The position numbers were made by a program, and so were the translations under genes. Below, piece by piece: positions 28,179 through 42,531 of a stretch of DNA of 64,000 nt. Source of the stretch: Hippophae tibetana (taxonomy: Eukaryota > Streptophyta > Magnoliopsida > Rosales > Elaeagnaceae). Below the pieces are notes generated by a model. The model had not been told where the DNA came from, did no database searches, and was given only the letters and a program-made list of their open reading frames with translations. The stretch lies in contig JAZDXN010000013.1 of the NCBI GenBank assembly GCA_037013495.1, positions 248,001 through 312,000 of the forward strand, given 5' to 3'. Every line of letters starts with the position of its first letter. The stretch's first letter is position 1.

Positions 28179-29231
28179 CAAGCAACTTATGCATATTTAA
28201 TTTTTACCATCTACTAAATATTTCATGTATTTTATTAATATTTATTAGATATCTTAACTTTATAATTAGGACGACATCAAATAATTCTCAAACCATAAAT
28301 AAGGATTACAAAATTTCATAAGGTAGATCCCTAGAAAATACTTATTAAATATATATATATATAAGCTAATATAACTCAAAATCATTGTTTTTGCCAACTT
28401 TTTCAGCGCAAAATAAATTATTTTGAAGTAATTTAACTAACCAAATGTGTTATTTTGTTTTGTACAAATAAAATATGACATAATAATCTCATTTAAATAA
28501 AATAATACGTATTAGTTAATAATAAATATTATTAAAAATGTTAAAAACAAATAAATGAACCATAAAGTGTTTCCTATGTATGAAATAAATGAATAATATC
28601 ACACTCTCAAACGGTAAATAATTATTTAATTCAATTTAATAATATATTTTAATATAACTCAGAATCATTGTTTTTGCCAACTAAATAGAGGCAAAATAAA
28701 TTATTTCAATGTAATTTAACAAACCAAATGTCTTATTTGTGTTTATAAAAATGAAATATAATATAAAAAAAATAACACACACTAGTTTATACTAAATATT
28801 ATTAAAAATGTTTAAAACAAATAAATAAAACATAATGTTTTTCTTTGTATGAAATAATTAAATAAAATCACATATAAGTAAAAAGTATAAATATATATGT
28901 TAGATTTAAGTAAATAATCATTTACCAATTGAGGGTAAAATAAAACAAAGATTTAAAGGCAAGGGGATCACAATCGTAGTGTCGATACCGTGGACGTAAT
29001 GGTGCAATATTTAATGAAATTATGAAAATAATTTTTAAACTTATACCAAGCAACTTATGCATATTTAATTTTTGCCATCTACTAAATATTTCACGTATTT
29101 TCTTAATATTTATTAGATATCTTAACTTTATAATTAGGAGGACATCAAATAATTCTCAAACCATAAATAAGGATTACAAAATTTCATAAGGTAGATCCCT
29201 AGAAAATACTTATTAAATATATATATATATA

Positions 29232-32200
29232 AGCTAATATAACTCAAAATCATTGTTTTTTCCAACTTTTTCAGCGCAAAATAAATTATTTTGAAGTAAT
29301 TTAACTAACCAAATGTGTTATTTTGTTTTGTACAAATAAAATATGACATAATAATCTCATTTAAATAAAATAATACGTATTAGTTAATAATAAATATTAT
29401 TAAAAATGTTAAAAACAAATAAATGAACCATAAAGTGTTTCCTATGTATGAAATAAATGAATAATATCACACTCTCAATTGGTAAATAATTATTTCATTC
29501 AATTTAATAATATATTTTAATATAACTCAGAATCATTGTTTTTGCCAACTAAATAGAGGCAAAATAAATTATTTCAATGTAATTTAACAAACCAAATGTC
29601 TTATTTGTGTTTATAAAAATGAAATATAATATAAAAATACTAACACATATTAGTTTATACTAAATATTTTTAAAAATGATTAAAACAAATAAATAAAACA
29701 TAATGTTTTGCTTTGTATGAAATAATTAAATAAAATCACATATAAGTAAAAACTATAAATATATATATTAGATTTAATTAAATAATCATTTACCAATTGA
29801 GGATGAAATAAAACAAAGATTTAAGGACAAGGGGATCTCAATAGTAGTGTCGATACCGTGGTCGTAATGGAGCAATATTTAATGAAATTATGAAAATAAT
29901 TTTTAAACTTATACCAAGCAACTTATGCATATTTAATTTTTACCATCTACTAAATATTTCATGTATTTTATTAATATTTATTAGATATCTTAACTTTATA
30001 ATTAGGACGACATCAAATAATTCTCAAACCATAAATAAGGATTACAAAATTTCATAAGGTAGATCCCTAGAAAATACTTATTAAATATATATATATATAA
30101 GCTAATATAACTCAAAATCATTGTTTTTGCCAACTTTTTCCACGCAAAATAAATTATTTTGAAGTAATTTAACTAACCAAATGTGTTATTTTGTTTTGTA
30201 CAAATGAAATATGACATAATAATCTCATTTAAATAAAATAATACGTATTAGTTAATAATAAATATTATTAAAAATGTTAAAAACAAATAAATAAACCATA
30301 AAGTGTTTCCTATGTATGAAATAACTGAATAAAATAACACTCTCAATTGGTAAATAATTATTTCATTTAATCTAATAATATATTTTAATATAACTCAGAA
30401 TCATTGTTTTTGCCAACTAATTGGAGCCAAAATAAATTAGTTTAATGTAATTCAACAAACCAAATGTGTTATTTGTTTTATAAAAATGAAATATAATATA
30501 AAAAAAATAACACACACTAGTTTATACTAAATATTATTAAAAATGTTTAAAACAAATAAATAAAACATAATGTTTTTCTTTGTATGAAATAATTAAATAA
30601 AATCACATATAAGTAAAAAGTATAAATATATATATTAGATTTAAGTAAATAATCATTTACCAATTGAGGGTGAAATAAAACAAAGATTTAAAGGCAAGGG
30701 GATCTCAATCGTAGTGTCGATACCGTGGACGTAATGGTGCAATATTTAATGAAATTATGAAAATAATTTTTAAACTTATACCAAGCAACTTATGCATATT
30801 TAATTTTTACCATCTACTAAATATTTCATGTATTTTATTAAGATTTATTAGATATCTTAACTTTATAATTAGGAGGACATCAAATAATTCTCAAACCATA
30901 AATAAGGATTACAAAATTTCATAAGGTAGATCCCTAGAAAATACTTATTAAATATATATATATATAAGCTAATATAACTCAAAATCATTGTTTTTGCCAA
31001 CTTTTTCAGCGCAAAATAAATTATTTTGAAGTAATTTAACTAACCAAATGTGTTATTTTGTTTTGTACAACTAAAATATGACATAATAATCTCATTTAAA
31101 TAAAATAATACGTATTAGTTAATAATAAATATTATTAAAAATGTTAAAAACAAATAAATGAACCATAAAGTGTTTCCTATGTATGAAATAAATGAATAAT
31201 ATCACACTCTCAAACGGTAAATAATTATTTAATTCAATTTAATAATATATTTTAATATAACTCAGAATCATTGTTTTTGCCAACTAAATAGAGGCAAAAT
31301 AAATTATTTCAATGTAATTTAACAAACCAAATGTCTTATTTGTGTTTATAAAAATGAAATATAATATAAAAAAACTAACACATATTAGTTTATACTAAAT
31401 ATTTTTAAAAATGATTAAAACAAATAAATAAAACATAATGTTTTGCTTTGTATGAAATAATTAAATAAAATCACATATAAGTAAAAACTATAAATATATA
31501 TATTAGATTAAATTAAATAATCATCTACCAATTGAGGGTGAAATAAAACAAAGATTTAAAGACAAGGGGATCTCAATCGTAGTGTCGATACCGTGGACGT
31601 AATGGAGCAATATTTAATGAAATTATGAAAATAATTTTTAAACTTATACCAAGCAACTTATGCATATTTAATTTTTACCATCTACTAAATATTTCATGTA
31701 TTTTATTAATATTTATTAGATATCTTAACTTTATAATTAGGACGACATCAAATAATTCTCAAACCATAAATAAGGATTACAAAATTTCATAAGGTAGATC
31801 CCTAGAAAATACTTATTAAATATATATATATATAAGCTAATATAACTCAAAATCATTGTTTTTGCCAACTTTTTCAGCGCAAAATAAATTATTTTGAAGT
31901 AATTTAACTAACCAAATGTGTTATTTTGTTTTGTACAAATAAAATATGACATAATAATCTCATTTAAATAAAATAATACGTATTAGTTAATAATAAATAT
32001 TATTAAAAATGTTAAAAACAAATAAATGAACCATAAAGTGTTTCCTATGTATGAAATAAATGAATAATATCACACTCTCAAACGGTAAATAATTATTTAA
32101 TTCAATTTAATAATATATTTTAATATAACTCAGAATCATTGTTTTTGCCAACTAAATAGAGGCAAAATAAATTATTTCAATGTAATTTAACAAACCAAAT

Positions 32201-33570
32201 GTCTTATTTGTGTTTATAAAAATGAAATATAATATAAAACAAATAACACACACTAGTTTATACTAAATATTATTAAAAATGTTTAAAACAAATAAATAAA
32301 ACATAATGTTTTTCTTTGTATGAAATAATTAAATAAAATCACATATAAGTAAAAAGTATAAATATATATGTTAGATTTAAGTAAATAATCATTTACCAAT
32401 TGAGGGTAAAATAAAACAAAGATTTAAAGGCAAGGTGATCACAATCGTAGTGTCGATACCGTGGACGTAATGGTGCAATATTTAATGAAATTATGAAAAT
32501 AATTTTTAAACTTATACCAAGCAACTTATGCATATTTAATTTTTGCCATCTACTAAATATTTCACGTATTTTCTTAATATTTATTAGATATCTTAACTTT
32601 ATAATTAGGAGGATATCAAATAATTCTCAAACCATAAATAAGGATTACAAAATTTCATAAGGTAGATCCCTAGAAAATACTTATTAAATATATATATATA
32701 TAAGCTAATATAACTCAAAATCATTGTTTTTTCAAACTTTTTCAGCGCAAAATAAATTATTTTGAAGTAATTTAACTAACCAAATGTGTTATTTTGTTTT
32801 GTACAAATAAAATATGACATAATAATCTCATTTAAATAAAATAATACGTACTAGTTTATAGTAAATATTATTAAAAATGTTAAAAACAAATAAATAAACC
32901 ATAAAGTGTTTCCTATGTATGAAATAACTGAATAAAATCACACTCTCAATTGGTAAATAATTATTTCATTCAATTTAATAATATATTTTAATATAACTCA
33001 GAATCATTGTTTTTGCCAACTAAATAGAGGCAAAATAAATTATTTCAATGTAATTTAACAAACCAAATGTCTTATTTGTGTTTATAAAAATGAAATATAA
33101 TATAAAAAAAATAACACACACTAGTTTATACTAAATATTATTAAAAATGTTTAAAACAAATAAATAAAACATAATGTTTTTCTTTGTATGAAATAATTAA
33201 ATAAAATCACATATAAGTAAAAACTATAAATATATATATTAGATTAAATTAAATAATCATCTACCAATTGAGGGTGAAATAAAACAAAGATTTAAAGACA
33301 AGGGGATCTCAATCGTAGTGTCGATACCGTGGACGTAATGGAGCAATATTTAATGAAATTATGAAAATAATTTTTAAACTTATACCAAGCAACTTATGCA
33401 TATTTAATTTTTACCATCTACTAAATATTTCACGTATTTTCTTAATATTTATTAGATATCTTAACTTTATAATTAGGAGGACATCAAATAATTCTCAAAC
33501 CATAAATAAGGATTACAAAATTTCATAAGGTAGATCCCTAGAAAATACTTATTAAATATATATATATATA
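29232..33570 (+). repeat. Five-unit higher-order repeat, copy 1 (M34-M38), 4339 bp
   Basis: Landmarks 29848, 30715, 31583, 32451 and 33319 each recur 4339 bp later. Private markers confirm the register: TAAAAATACTAAC (29631 region), ATTAAGATTT (changed base at 30842), TACAACTAAAATATG (31071), CAAGGTGATC (32431-32440) and AAAACAAATAAC (32236). The one difference from copy 2 that I noticed is A for C at 32734. The similarity extends slightly upstream, to about 29.07 kb, where M33 and M38 begin to differ. Confidence 0.9.
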
Positions 33571-36500
33571 AGCTAATATAACTCAAAATCATTGTTTTTT
33601 CCAACTTTTTCAGCGCAAAATAAATTATTTTGAAGTAATTTAACTAACCAAATGTGTTATTTTGTTTTGTACAAATAAAATATGACATAATAATCTCATT
33701 TAAATAAAATAATACGTATTAGTTAATAATAAATATTATTAAAAATGTTAAAAACAAATAAATGAACCATAAAGTGTTTCCTATGTATGAAATAAATGAA
33801 TAATATCACACTCTCAATTGGTAAATAATTATTTCATTCAATTTAATAATATATTTTAATATAACTCAGAATCATTGTTTTTGCCAACTAAATAGAGGCA
33901 AAATAAATTATTTCAATGTAATTTAACAAACCAAATGTCTTATTTGTGTTTATAAAAATGAAATATAATATAAAAATACTAACACATATTAGTTTATACT
34001 AAATATTTTTAAAAATGATTAAAACAAATAAATAAAACATAATGTTTTGCTTTGTATGAAATAATTAAATAAAATCACATATAAGTAAAAACTATAAATA
34101 TATATATTAGATTTAATTAAATAATCATTTACCAATTGAGGATGAAATAAAACAAAGATTTAAGGACAAGGGGATCTCAATAGTAGTGTCGATACCGTGG
34201 TCGTAATGGAGCAATATTTAATGAAATTATGAAAATAATTTTTAAACTTATACCAAGCAACTTATGCATATTTAATTTTTACCATCTACTAAATATTTCA
34301 TGTATTTTATTAATATTTATTAGATATCTTAACTTTATAATTAGGACGACATCAAATAATTCTCAAACCATAAATAAGGATTACAAAATTTCATAAGGTA
34401 GATCCCTAGAAAATACTTATTAAATATATATATATATAAGCTAATATAACTCAAAATCATTGTTTTTGCCAACTTTTTCCACGCAAAATAAATTATTTTG
34501 AAGTAATTTAACTAACCAAATGTGTTATTTTGTTTTGTACAAATGAAATATGACATAATAATCTCATTTAAATAAAATAATACGTATTAGTTAATAATAA
34601 ATATTATTAAAAATGTTAAAAACAAATAAATAAACCATAAAGTGTTTCCTATGTATGAAATAACTGAATAAAATAACACTCTCAATTGGTAAATAATTAT
34701 TTCATTTAATCTAATAATATATTTTAATATAACTCAGAATCATTGTTTTTGCCAACTAATTGGAGCCAAAATAAATTAGTTTAATGTAATTCAACAAACC
34801 AAATGTGTTATTTGTTTTATAAAAATGAAATATAATATAAAAAAAATAACACACACTAGTTTATACTAAATATTATTAAAAATGTTTAAAACAAATAAAT
34901 AAAACATAATGTTTTTCTTTGTATGAAATAATTAAATAAAATCACATATAAGTAAAAAGTATAAATATATATATTAGATTTAAGTAAATAATCATTTACC
35001 AATTGAGGGTGAAATAAAACAAAGATTTAAAGGCAAGGGGATCTCAATCGTAGTGTCGATACCGTGGACGTAATGGTGCAATATTTAATGAAATTATGAA
35101 AATAATTTTTAAACTTATACCAAGCAACTTATGCATATTTAATTTTTACCATCTACTAAATATTTCATGTATTTTATTAAGATTTATTAGATATCTTAAC
35201 TTTATAATTAGGAGGACATCAAATAATTCTCAAACCATAAATAAGGATTACAAAATTTCATAAGGTAGATCCCTAGAAAATACTTATTAAATATATATAT
35301 ATATAAGCTAATATAACTCAAAATCATTGTTTTTGCCAACTTTTTCAGCGCAAAATAAATTATTTTGAAGTAATTTAACTAACCAAATGTGTTATTTTGT
35401 TTTGTACAACTAAAATATGACATAATAATCTCATTTAAATAAAATAATACGTATTAGTTAATAATAAATATTATTAAAAATGTTAAAAACAAATAAATGA
35501 ACCATAAAGTGTTTCCTATGTATGAAATAAATGAATAATATCACACTCTCAAACGGTAAATAATTATTTAATTCAATTTAATAATATATTTTAATATAAC
35601 TCAGAATCATTGTTTTTGCCAACTAAATAGAGGCAAAATAAATTATTTCAATGTAATTTAACAAACCAAATGTCTTATTTGTGTTTATAAAAATGAAATA
35701 TAATATAAAAAAACTAACACATATTAGTTTATACTAAATATTTTTAAAAATGATTAAAACAAATAAATAAAACATAATGTTTTGCTTTGTATGAAATAAT
35801 TAAATAAAATCACATATAAGTAAAAACTATAAATATATATATTAGATTAAATTAAATAATCATCTACCAATTGAGGGTGAAATAAAACAAAGATTTAAAG
35901 ACAAGGGGATCTCAATCGTAGTGTCGATACCGTGGACGTAATGGAGCAATATTTAATGAAATTATGAAAATAATTTTTAAACTTATACCAAGCAACTTAT
36001 GCATATTTAATTTTTACCATCTACTAAATATTTCATGTATTTTATTAATATTTATTAGATATCTTAACTTTATAATTAGGACGACATCAAATAATTCTCA
36101 AACCATAAATAAGGATTACAAAATTTCATAAGGTAGATCCCTAGAAAATACTTATTAAATATATATATATATAAGCTAATATAACTCAAAATCATTGTTT
36201 TTGCCAACTTTTTCAGCGCAAAATAAATTATTTTGAAGTAATTTAACTAACCAAATGTGTTATTTTGTTTTGTACAAATAAAATATGACATAATAATCTC
36301 ATTTAAATAAAATAATACGTATTAGTTAATAATAAATATTATTAAAAATGTTAAAAACAAATAAATGAACCATAAAGTGTTTCCTATGTATGAAATAAAT
36401 GAATAATATCACACTCTCAAACGGTAAATAATTATTTAATTCAATTTAATAATATATTTTAATATAACTCAGAATCATTGTTTTTGCCAACTAAATAGAG

Positions 36501-37909
36501 GCAAAATAAATTATTTCAATGTAATTTAACAAACCAAATGTCTTATTTGTGTTTATAAAAATGAAATATAATATAAAACAAATAACACACACTAGTTTAT
36601 ACTAAATATTATTAAAAATGTTTAAAACAAATAAATAAAACATAATGTTTTTCTTTGTATGAAATAATTAAATAAAATCACATATAAGTAAAAAGTATAA
36701 ATATATATGTTAGATTTAAGTAAATAATCATTTACCAATTGAGGGTAAAATAAAACAAAGATTTAAAGGCAAGGTGATCACAATCGTAGTGTCGATACCG
36801 TGGACGTAATGGTGCAATATTTAATGAAATTATGAAAATAATTTTTAAACTTATACCAAGCAACTTATGCATATTTAATTTTTGCCATCTACTAAATATT
36901 TCACGTATTTTCTTAATATTTATTAGATATCTTAACTTTATAATTAGGAGGATATCAAATAATTCTCAAACCATAAATAAGGATTACAAAATTTCATAAG
37001 GTAGATCCCTAGAAAATACTTATTAAATATATATATATATAAGCTAATATAACTCAAAATCATTGTTTTTTCCAACTTTTTCAGCGCAAAATAAATTATT
37101 TTGAAGTAATTTAACTAACCAAATGTGTTATTTTGTTTTGTACAAATAAAATATGACATAATAATCTCATTTAAATAAAATAATACGTACTAGTTTATAG
37201 TAAATATTATTAAAAATGTTAAAAACAAATAAATAAACCATAAAGTGTTTCCTATGTATGAAATAACTGAATAAAATCACACTCTCAATTGGTAAATAAT
37301 TATTTCATTCAATTTAATAATATATTTTAATATAACTCAGAATCATTGTTTTTGCCAACTAAATAGAGGCAAAATAAATTATTTCAATGTAATTTAACAA
37401 ACCAAATGTCTTATTTGTGTTTATAAAAATGAAATATAATATAAAAAAAATAACACACACTAGTTTATACTAAATATTATTAAAAATGTTTAAAACAAAT
37501 AAATAAAACATAATGTTTTTCTTTGTATGAAATAATTAAATAAAATCACATATAAGTAAAAACTATAAATATATATATTAGATTAAATTAAATAATCATC
37601 TACCAATTGAGGGTGAAATAAAACAAAGATTTAAAGACAAGGGGATCTCAATCGTAGTGTCGATACCGTGGACGTAATGGAGCAATATTTAATGAAATTA
37701 TGAAAATAATTTTTAAACTTATACCAAGCAACTTATGCATATTTAATTTTTACCATCTACTAAATATTTCACGTATTTTCTTAATATTTATTAGATATCT
37801 TAACTTTATAATTAGGAGGACATCAAATAATTCTCAAACCATAAATAAGGATTACAAAATTTCATAAGGTAGATCCCTAGAAAATACTTATTAAATATAT
37901 ATATATATA
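33571..37909 (+). repeat. Five-unit higher-order repeat, copy 2 (M39-M43), 4339 bp
   Basis: Tandem partner of the preceding block, of identical length. Matching markers are at 33970, 35181, 35410, 36575 and 36770, all shifted by 4339 bp. Near-identity over more than 4 kb, among units that otherwise differ freely, implies a very recent duplication or a duplicated assembly segment. Its last two units (M42-M43) were copied again to its right. Confidence 0.9.
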
Positions 37910-39645
37910 AGCTAATATAACTCAAAATCATTGTTTTTGCCAACTTTTTCAGCGCAAAATAAATTATTTTGAAGTAATTTAACTAACCAAATGTGTTATT
38001 TTGTTTTGTACAAATAAAATATGACATAATAATCTCATTTAAATAAAATAATACGTATTAGTTAATAATAAATATTATTAAAAATGTTAAAAACAAATAA
38101 ATGAACCATAAAGTGTTTTCTATGTATGAAATAAATGAATAATATCACACTCTCAAACGGTAAATAATTATTTAATTCAATTTAATAATATATTTTAATA
38201 TAACTCAGAATCATTGTTTTTGCCAACTAAATAGAGGCAAAATAAATTATTTCAATGTAATTTAACAAACCAAATGTCTTATTTGTGTTTATAAAAATGA
38301 AATATAATATAAAACAAATAACACACACTAGTTTATACTAAATATTATTAAAAATGTTTAAAACAAATAAATAAAACATAATGTTTTTCTTTGTATGAAA
38401 TAATTAAATAAAATCACATATAAGTAAAAAGTATAAATATATATGTTAGATTTAAGTAAATAATCATTTACCAATTGAGGGTAAAATAAAACAAAGATTT
38501 AAAGGCAAGGTGATCACAATCGTAGTGTCGATACCGTGGACGTAATGGTGCAATATTTAATGAAATTATGAAAATAATTTTTAAACTTATACCAAGCAAC
38601 TTATGCATATTTAATTTTTGCCATCTACTAAATATTTCACGTATTTTCTTAATATTTATTAGATATCTTAACTTTATAATTAGGAGGATATCAAATAATT
38701 CTCAAACCATAAATAAGGATTACAAAATTTCATAAGGTAGATCCCTAGAAAATACTTATTAAATATATATATATATAAGCTAATATAACTCAAAATCATT
38801 GTTTTTTCCAACTTTTTCAGCGCAAAATAAATTATTTTGAAGTAATTTAACTAACCAAATGTGTTATTTTGTTTTGTACAAATAAAATATGACATAATAA
38901 TCTCATTTAAATAAAATAATACGTACTAGTTTATAGTAAATATTATTAAAAATGTTAAAAACAAATAAATAAACCATAAAGTGTTTCCTATGTATGAAAT
39001 AACTGAATAAAATCACACTCTCAATTGGTAAATAATTATTTCATTCAATTTAATAATATATTTTAATATAACTCAGAATCATTGTTTTTGCCAACTAAAT
39101 AGAGGCAAAATAAATTATTTCAATGTAATTTAACAAACCAAATGTCTTATTTGTGTTTATAAAAATGAAATATAATATAAAAAAAATAACACACACTAGT
39201 TTATACTAAATATTATTAAAAATGTTTAAAACAAATAAATAAAACATAATGTTTTTCTTTGTATGAAATAATTAAATAAAATCACATATAAGTAAAAACT
39301 ATAAATATATATATTAGATTAAATTAAATAATCATCTACCAATTGAGGGTGAAATAAAACAAAGATTTAAAGACAAGGGGATCTCAATCGTAGTGTCGAT
39401 ACCGTGGACGTAATGGAGCAATATTTAATGAAATTATGAAAATAATTTTTAAACTTATACCAAGCAACTTATGCATATTTAATTTTTACCATCTACTAAA
39501 TATTTCACGTATTTTCTTAATATTTATTAGATATCTTAACTTTATAATTAGGAGGACATCAAATAATTCTCAAACCATAAATAAGGATTACAAAATTTCA
39601 TAAGGTAGATCCCTAGAAAATACTTATTAAATATATATATATATA
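37910..39645 (+). repeat. Two-unit repeat M44-M45, copy of M42-M43 (1736 bp)
   Basis: M42-M43 (36174-37909) and this segment have the same length. They share AAAACAAATAAC (36575 and 38311) and CAAGGTGATC (36770 and 38506), each 1736 bp apart. A private TTTTCTATG for TTTCCTATG near 38115 marks the new copy. Together with the five-unit repeat this gives a nested order of events. Confidence 0.87.
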
Positions 39646-42245
39646 AGCTAATATAACTCAAAATCATTGTTTTTTCCAACATTTTCAGCGCAAAATAAAT
39701 TATTTTGAAGTAATTTAACTAACCAAATGTGTTATTTTGTTTTGTACAAATAAAATATGACATAATAATCTCATTTAAATAAAATAATACGTATTAGTTA
39801 ATAATAAATATTATTAAAAATGTTAAAAACAAATAAATGAACCATAAAGTGTTTCCTATGTATGAAATAAATGAATAATATCACACTCTCAATTGGTAAA
39901 TAATTATTTCATTCAATGTAATAATATATTTTAATATAACTCAGAATCATTGTTTTTGCCAACTAAATAGAGGCAAAATAAATTATTTCAATGTAATTTA
40001 ACAAACCAAATGTCTTATTTGTGTTTATAAAAATGAAATATAATATAAAAAAATAACACACACTAGTTTATACTAAATATTATTAAAAATGTTTAAAACA
40101 AATAAATAAAACATAATGTTTTTCTTTGTATGAAATAATTAAATAAAATCACATATAAGTAAAAAGTATAAATATATATGTTAGATTTAAGTAAATAATC
40201 ATTTACCAATTGAGGGTGAAATAAAACAAAGATTTAAAGGCAAGGGGATCTCAATCGTAGTGTCGATACCGTGGACGTAATGGTGCAATATTTAATGAAA
40301 TTATGAAAATAATTTTTAAACTTATACCAAGCAACTTATGCATATTTAATTTTTACCATCTACTAAATATTTCACGTATTTTCTTAATATTTATTAGATA
40401 TCTTAACTTTATAATTAGGAGGACATCAAATAATTCTCAAACCATAAATAAGGATTACAAAATTTCATAAGGTAGATCCCTAGAAAATACTTATTAAATA
40501 TATATATATAAGCTAATATAACTCAAAATCATTGTTTTTGCCAACTTTTTCCACGCAAAATAAATTATTTTGAAGTAATTTAACTAACCAAATGTGTTAT
40601 TTTGTTTTGTACAAATGAAATATGACATAATAATCTCATTTAAATAAAATAATACGTATTAGTTAATAATAAATATTATTAAAAATGTTAAAAACAAATA
40701 AATGAACCATAAAGTGTTTCCTATGTATGAAATAAATGAATAATATCACACTCTCAAACGGTAAATAATTATTTAATTCAATTTAATAATATATTTTAAT
40801 ATAACTCAGAATCATTGTTTTTGCCAACTAAATAGAGGCAAAATAAATTATTTCAATGTAATTTAACAAACCAAATGTCTTATTTGTGTTTATAAAAATG
40901 AAATATAATATAAAAAAATAACACACACTAATTTATACTAAATATTATTAAAAATGTTTAAATCAAATAAATAAAACATAATGTTTTTCTTTGTATGAAA
41001 TAATTAAATAAAATCACATATAAGTAAAAAGTATAAATATATATATTAGATTTAAGTAAATAATCATTTACCAATTGAGGGTGAAATAAAACAAAGATTT
41101 CAAGACAAGGGGATCTCAATCGTAGTGTCGATACCGTGGACGTAATGGAGCAATATTTAATGAAATTATGAAAATAATTTTTAAACTTATACCAAGCAAC
41201 TTATGCATATTTAATTTTTACCATATACTAAATATTTCATGTATTTTATTAATATTTATTAGATATCTTAACTTTATAATTAGGACGACATCAAATAATT
41301 CTCAAACCATAAATAAGGATTACAAAATTTCATAAGGTAGATCCCTAGAAAATACTTATTAAATATATATATATATAAGCTAATATAACTCAAAATCATT
41401 GTTTTTGCCAACTTTTTCAGCGCAAAATAAATTATTTTGAAGTAATTTAACTAACCAAATGTGTTATTTTGTTTTGTACAAATAAAATATGACATAATAA
41501 TCTCATTTAAATAAAATAATACGTATTAGTTAATAATAAATATTATTAAAAATGTTAAAAACAAATAAATGAACCATAAAGTGTTTCCTATGTATGAAAT
41601 AAATGAATAATATCACACTCTCAAACGGTAAATAATTATTTAATTCAATTTAATAATATATTTTAATATAACTCAGAATCATTGTTTTTGCCAACTAAAT
41701 AGAGGCAAAATAAATTATTTCAATGTAATTTAACAAACCAAATGTCTTATTTGTGTTTATAAAAATGAAATATAATATAAAAAAAATAACACACACTAGT
41801 TTATACTAAATATTATTAAAAATGTTTAAAACAAATAAATAAAACATAATGTTTTTCTTTGTATGAAATAATTAAATAAAATCACATATAAGTAAAAAGT
41901 ATAAATATATATGTTAGATTTAAGTAAATAATCATTTACCAATTGAGGGTAAAATAAAACAAAGATTTAAAGGCAAGGGTATCACAATCGTAGTGTCGAT
42001 ACCGTGGACGTAATGGTGGAATATTTAATGAAATTATGAAAATAATTTTTAAACTTATACCAAGCAACTTATGCATATTTAATTTTTGCCATCTACTAAA
42101 TATTTCACGTATTTTCTTAATATTTATTAGATATCTTAACTTTATAATTAGGAGGACATCAAATAATTCTCAAACCATAAATAAGGATTACAAAATTTCA
42201 TAAGGTAGATCCCTAGAAAATACTTATTAAATATATATATATATA
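39646..42245 (+). repeat. Array block VI, first part: units M46-M48
   Basis: Landmarks 40261, 41126 and 41994. The units are of mixed type without a clear local duplication. M46 has ACATTTTCAGCGC in subunit A and CAATGTAATAATAT beside its left arm, a combination that recurs in type T units 10-20 kb further right. M47 has AAGATTTCAAGAC and CCATATACTAAAT. M48 has AAGGGTATCACAATCG and GGTGGAATATT. Confidence 0.8.
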
Positions 42246-42248
42246 AGC

Positions 42249-42485
42249 TAATATAACTCAAAATCATTGTTTTTGCCAACTTTTTCAGCGCAAAATAAAT
42301 TATTTTGAAGTAATTTAACTAACCAAATGTGTTATTTTGTTTTGTACAAATAAAATATGACATAATAATCTCATTTAAATAAAATAATACGTATTAGTTA
42401 ATAATAAATATTATTAAAAATGTTAAAAACAAATAAATGAACCATAAAGTGTTTCCTATGTATGAAATAAATGAATAATATCACA
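42249..42485 (+). repeat. Subunit A of the satellite unit (model copy)
   Basis: Begins TAATATAACTCAAAATC and ends at ...ATATCACA. It aligns along its full length with subunit B of the same unit, sharing blocks such as ATCATTGTTTTTGCCAAC, CAAAATAAATTATTT, TATTATTAAAAATG, AACAAATAAAT and GTATGAAATAA. A carries CTTTTTCAGCGC where B has CTAAATAGAGGC. It also carries the 10-bp palindrome AATACGTATT, which B lacks. Offset to B is 283 bp at the start and 269 bp near the end, a net 14-bp indel difference. Similarity is clear by eye, at roughly three quarters of aligned bases. Confidence 0.88.
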
Positions 42486-42509
42486 CTCTCAATTGGTAAA
42501 TAATTATTT
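42484..42509 (+). repeat. Left arm of 26-bp inverted repeat (model copy)
   Basis: Starts CACTCTCAATTGG and ends AATTATTT. Read in reverse complement, the right arm of the same unit matches it at all but three positions here (two in the unit at 851-1184). A variant with CTCAAACGG in place of CTCAATTGG, usually linked to TTTAATTC for TTTCATTC, is present in 16 units from 28.6 kb to the right end. Another variant has CTCTGAATTGG. Confidence 0.87.
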
Positions 42510-42531
42510 CATTCAATTTAATAATATATTT

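Larger units (their letters stand above)
25865..28405 (+). repeat. Three-unit segment M30-M32, second copy
   Basis: Partner of the segment near 17.2-19.7 kb. It differs in M32 by a tight cluster of changes at 28171-28178. Ten units separate the copies, so this is either a dispersed copy within the array or the remnant of a larger duplication later rearranged. Boundaries are approximate. Confidence 0.73.
22301..29231 (+). repeat. Array block IV: units M26-M33, single-unit repeats
   Basis: Landmarks at 22916, 23784, 24652, 25519, 26387, 27244, 28112 and 28980. M25, M26 and M29 share AACTTGTGCAT, AAACTATTAATAAGG and ATAAGTTAGATC. M27 and M28 are a near-identical pair 868 bp apart with CACGTGTTTTCTT. 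The alternation of the two types (X X Y Y X Y from M25) indicates recent one-unit duplications. M33 shows the B1-head/B2-tail chimeric subunit and the CTCAAACGG left arm that become common to its right. Confidence 0.8.
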
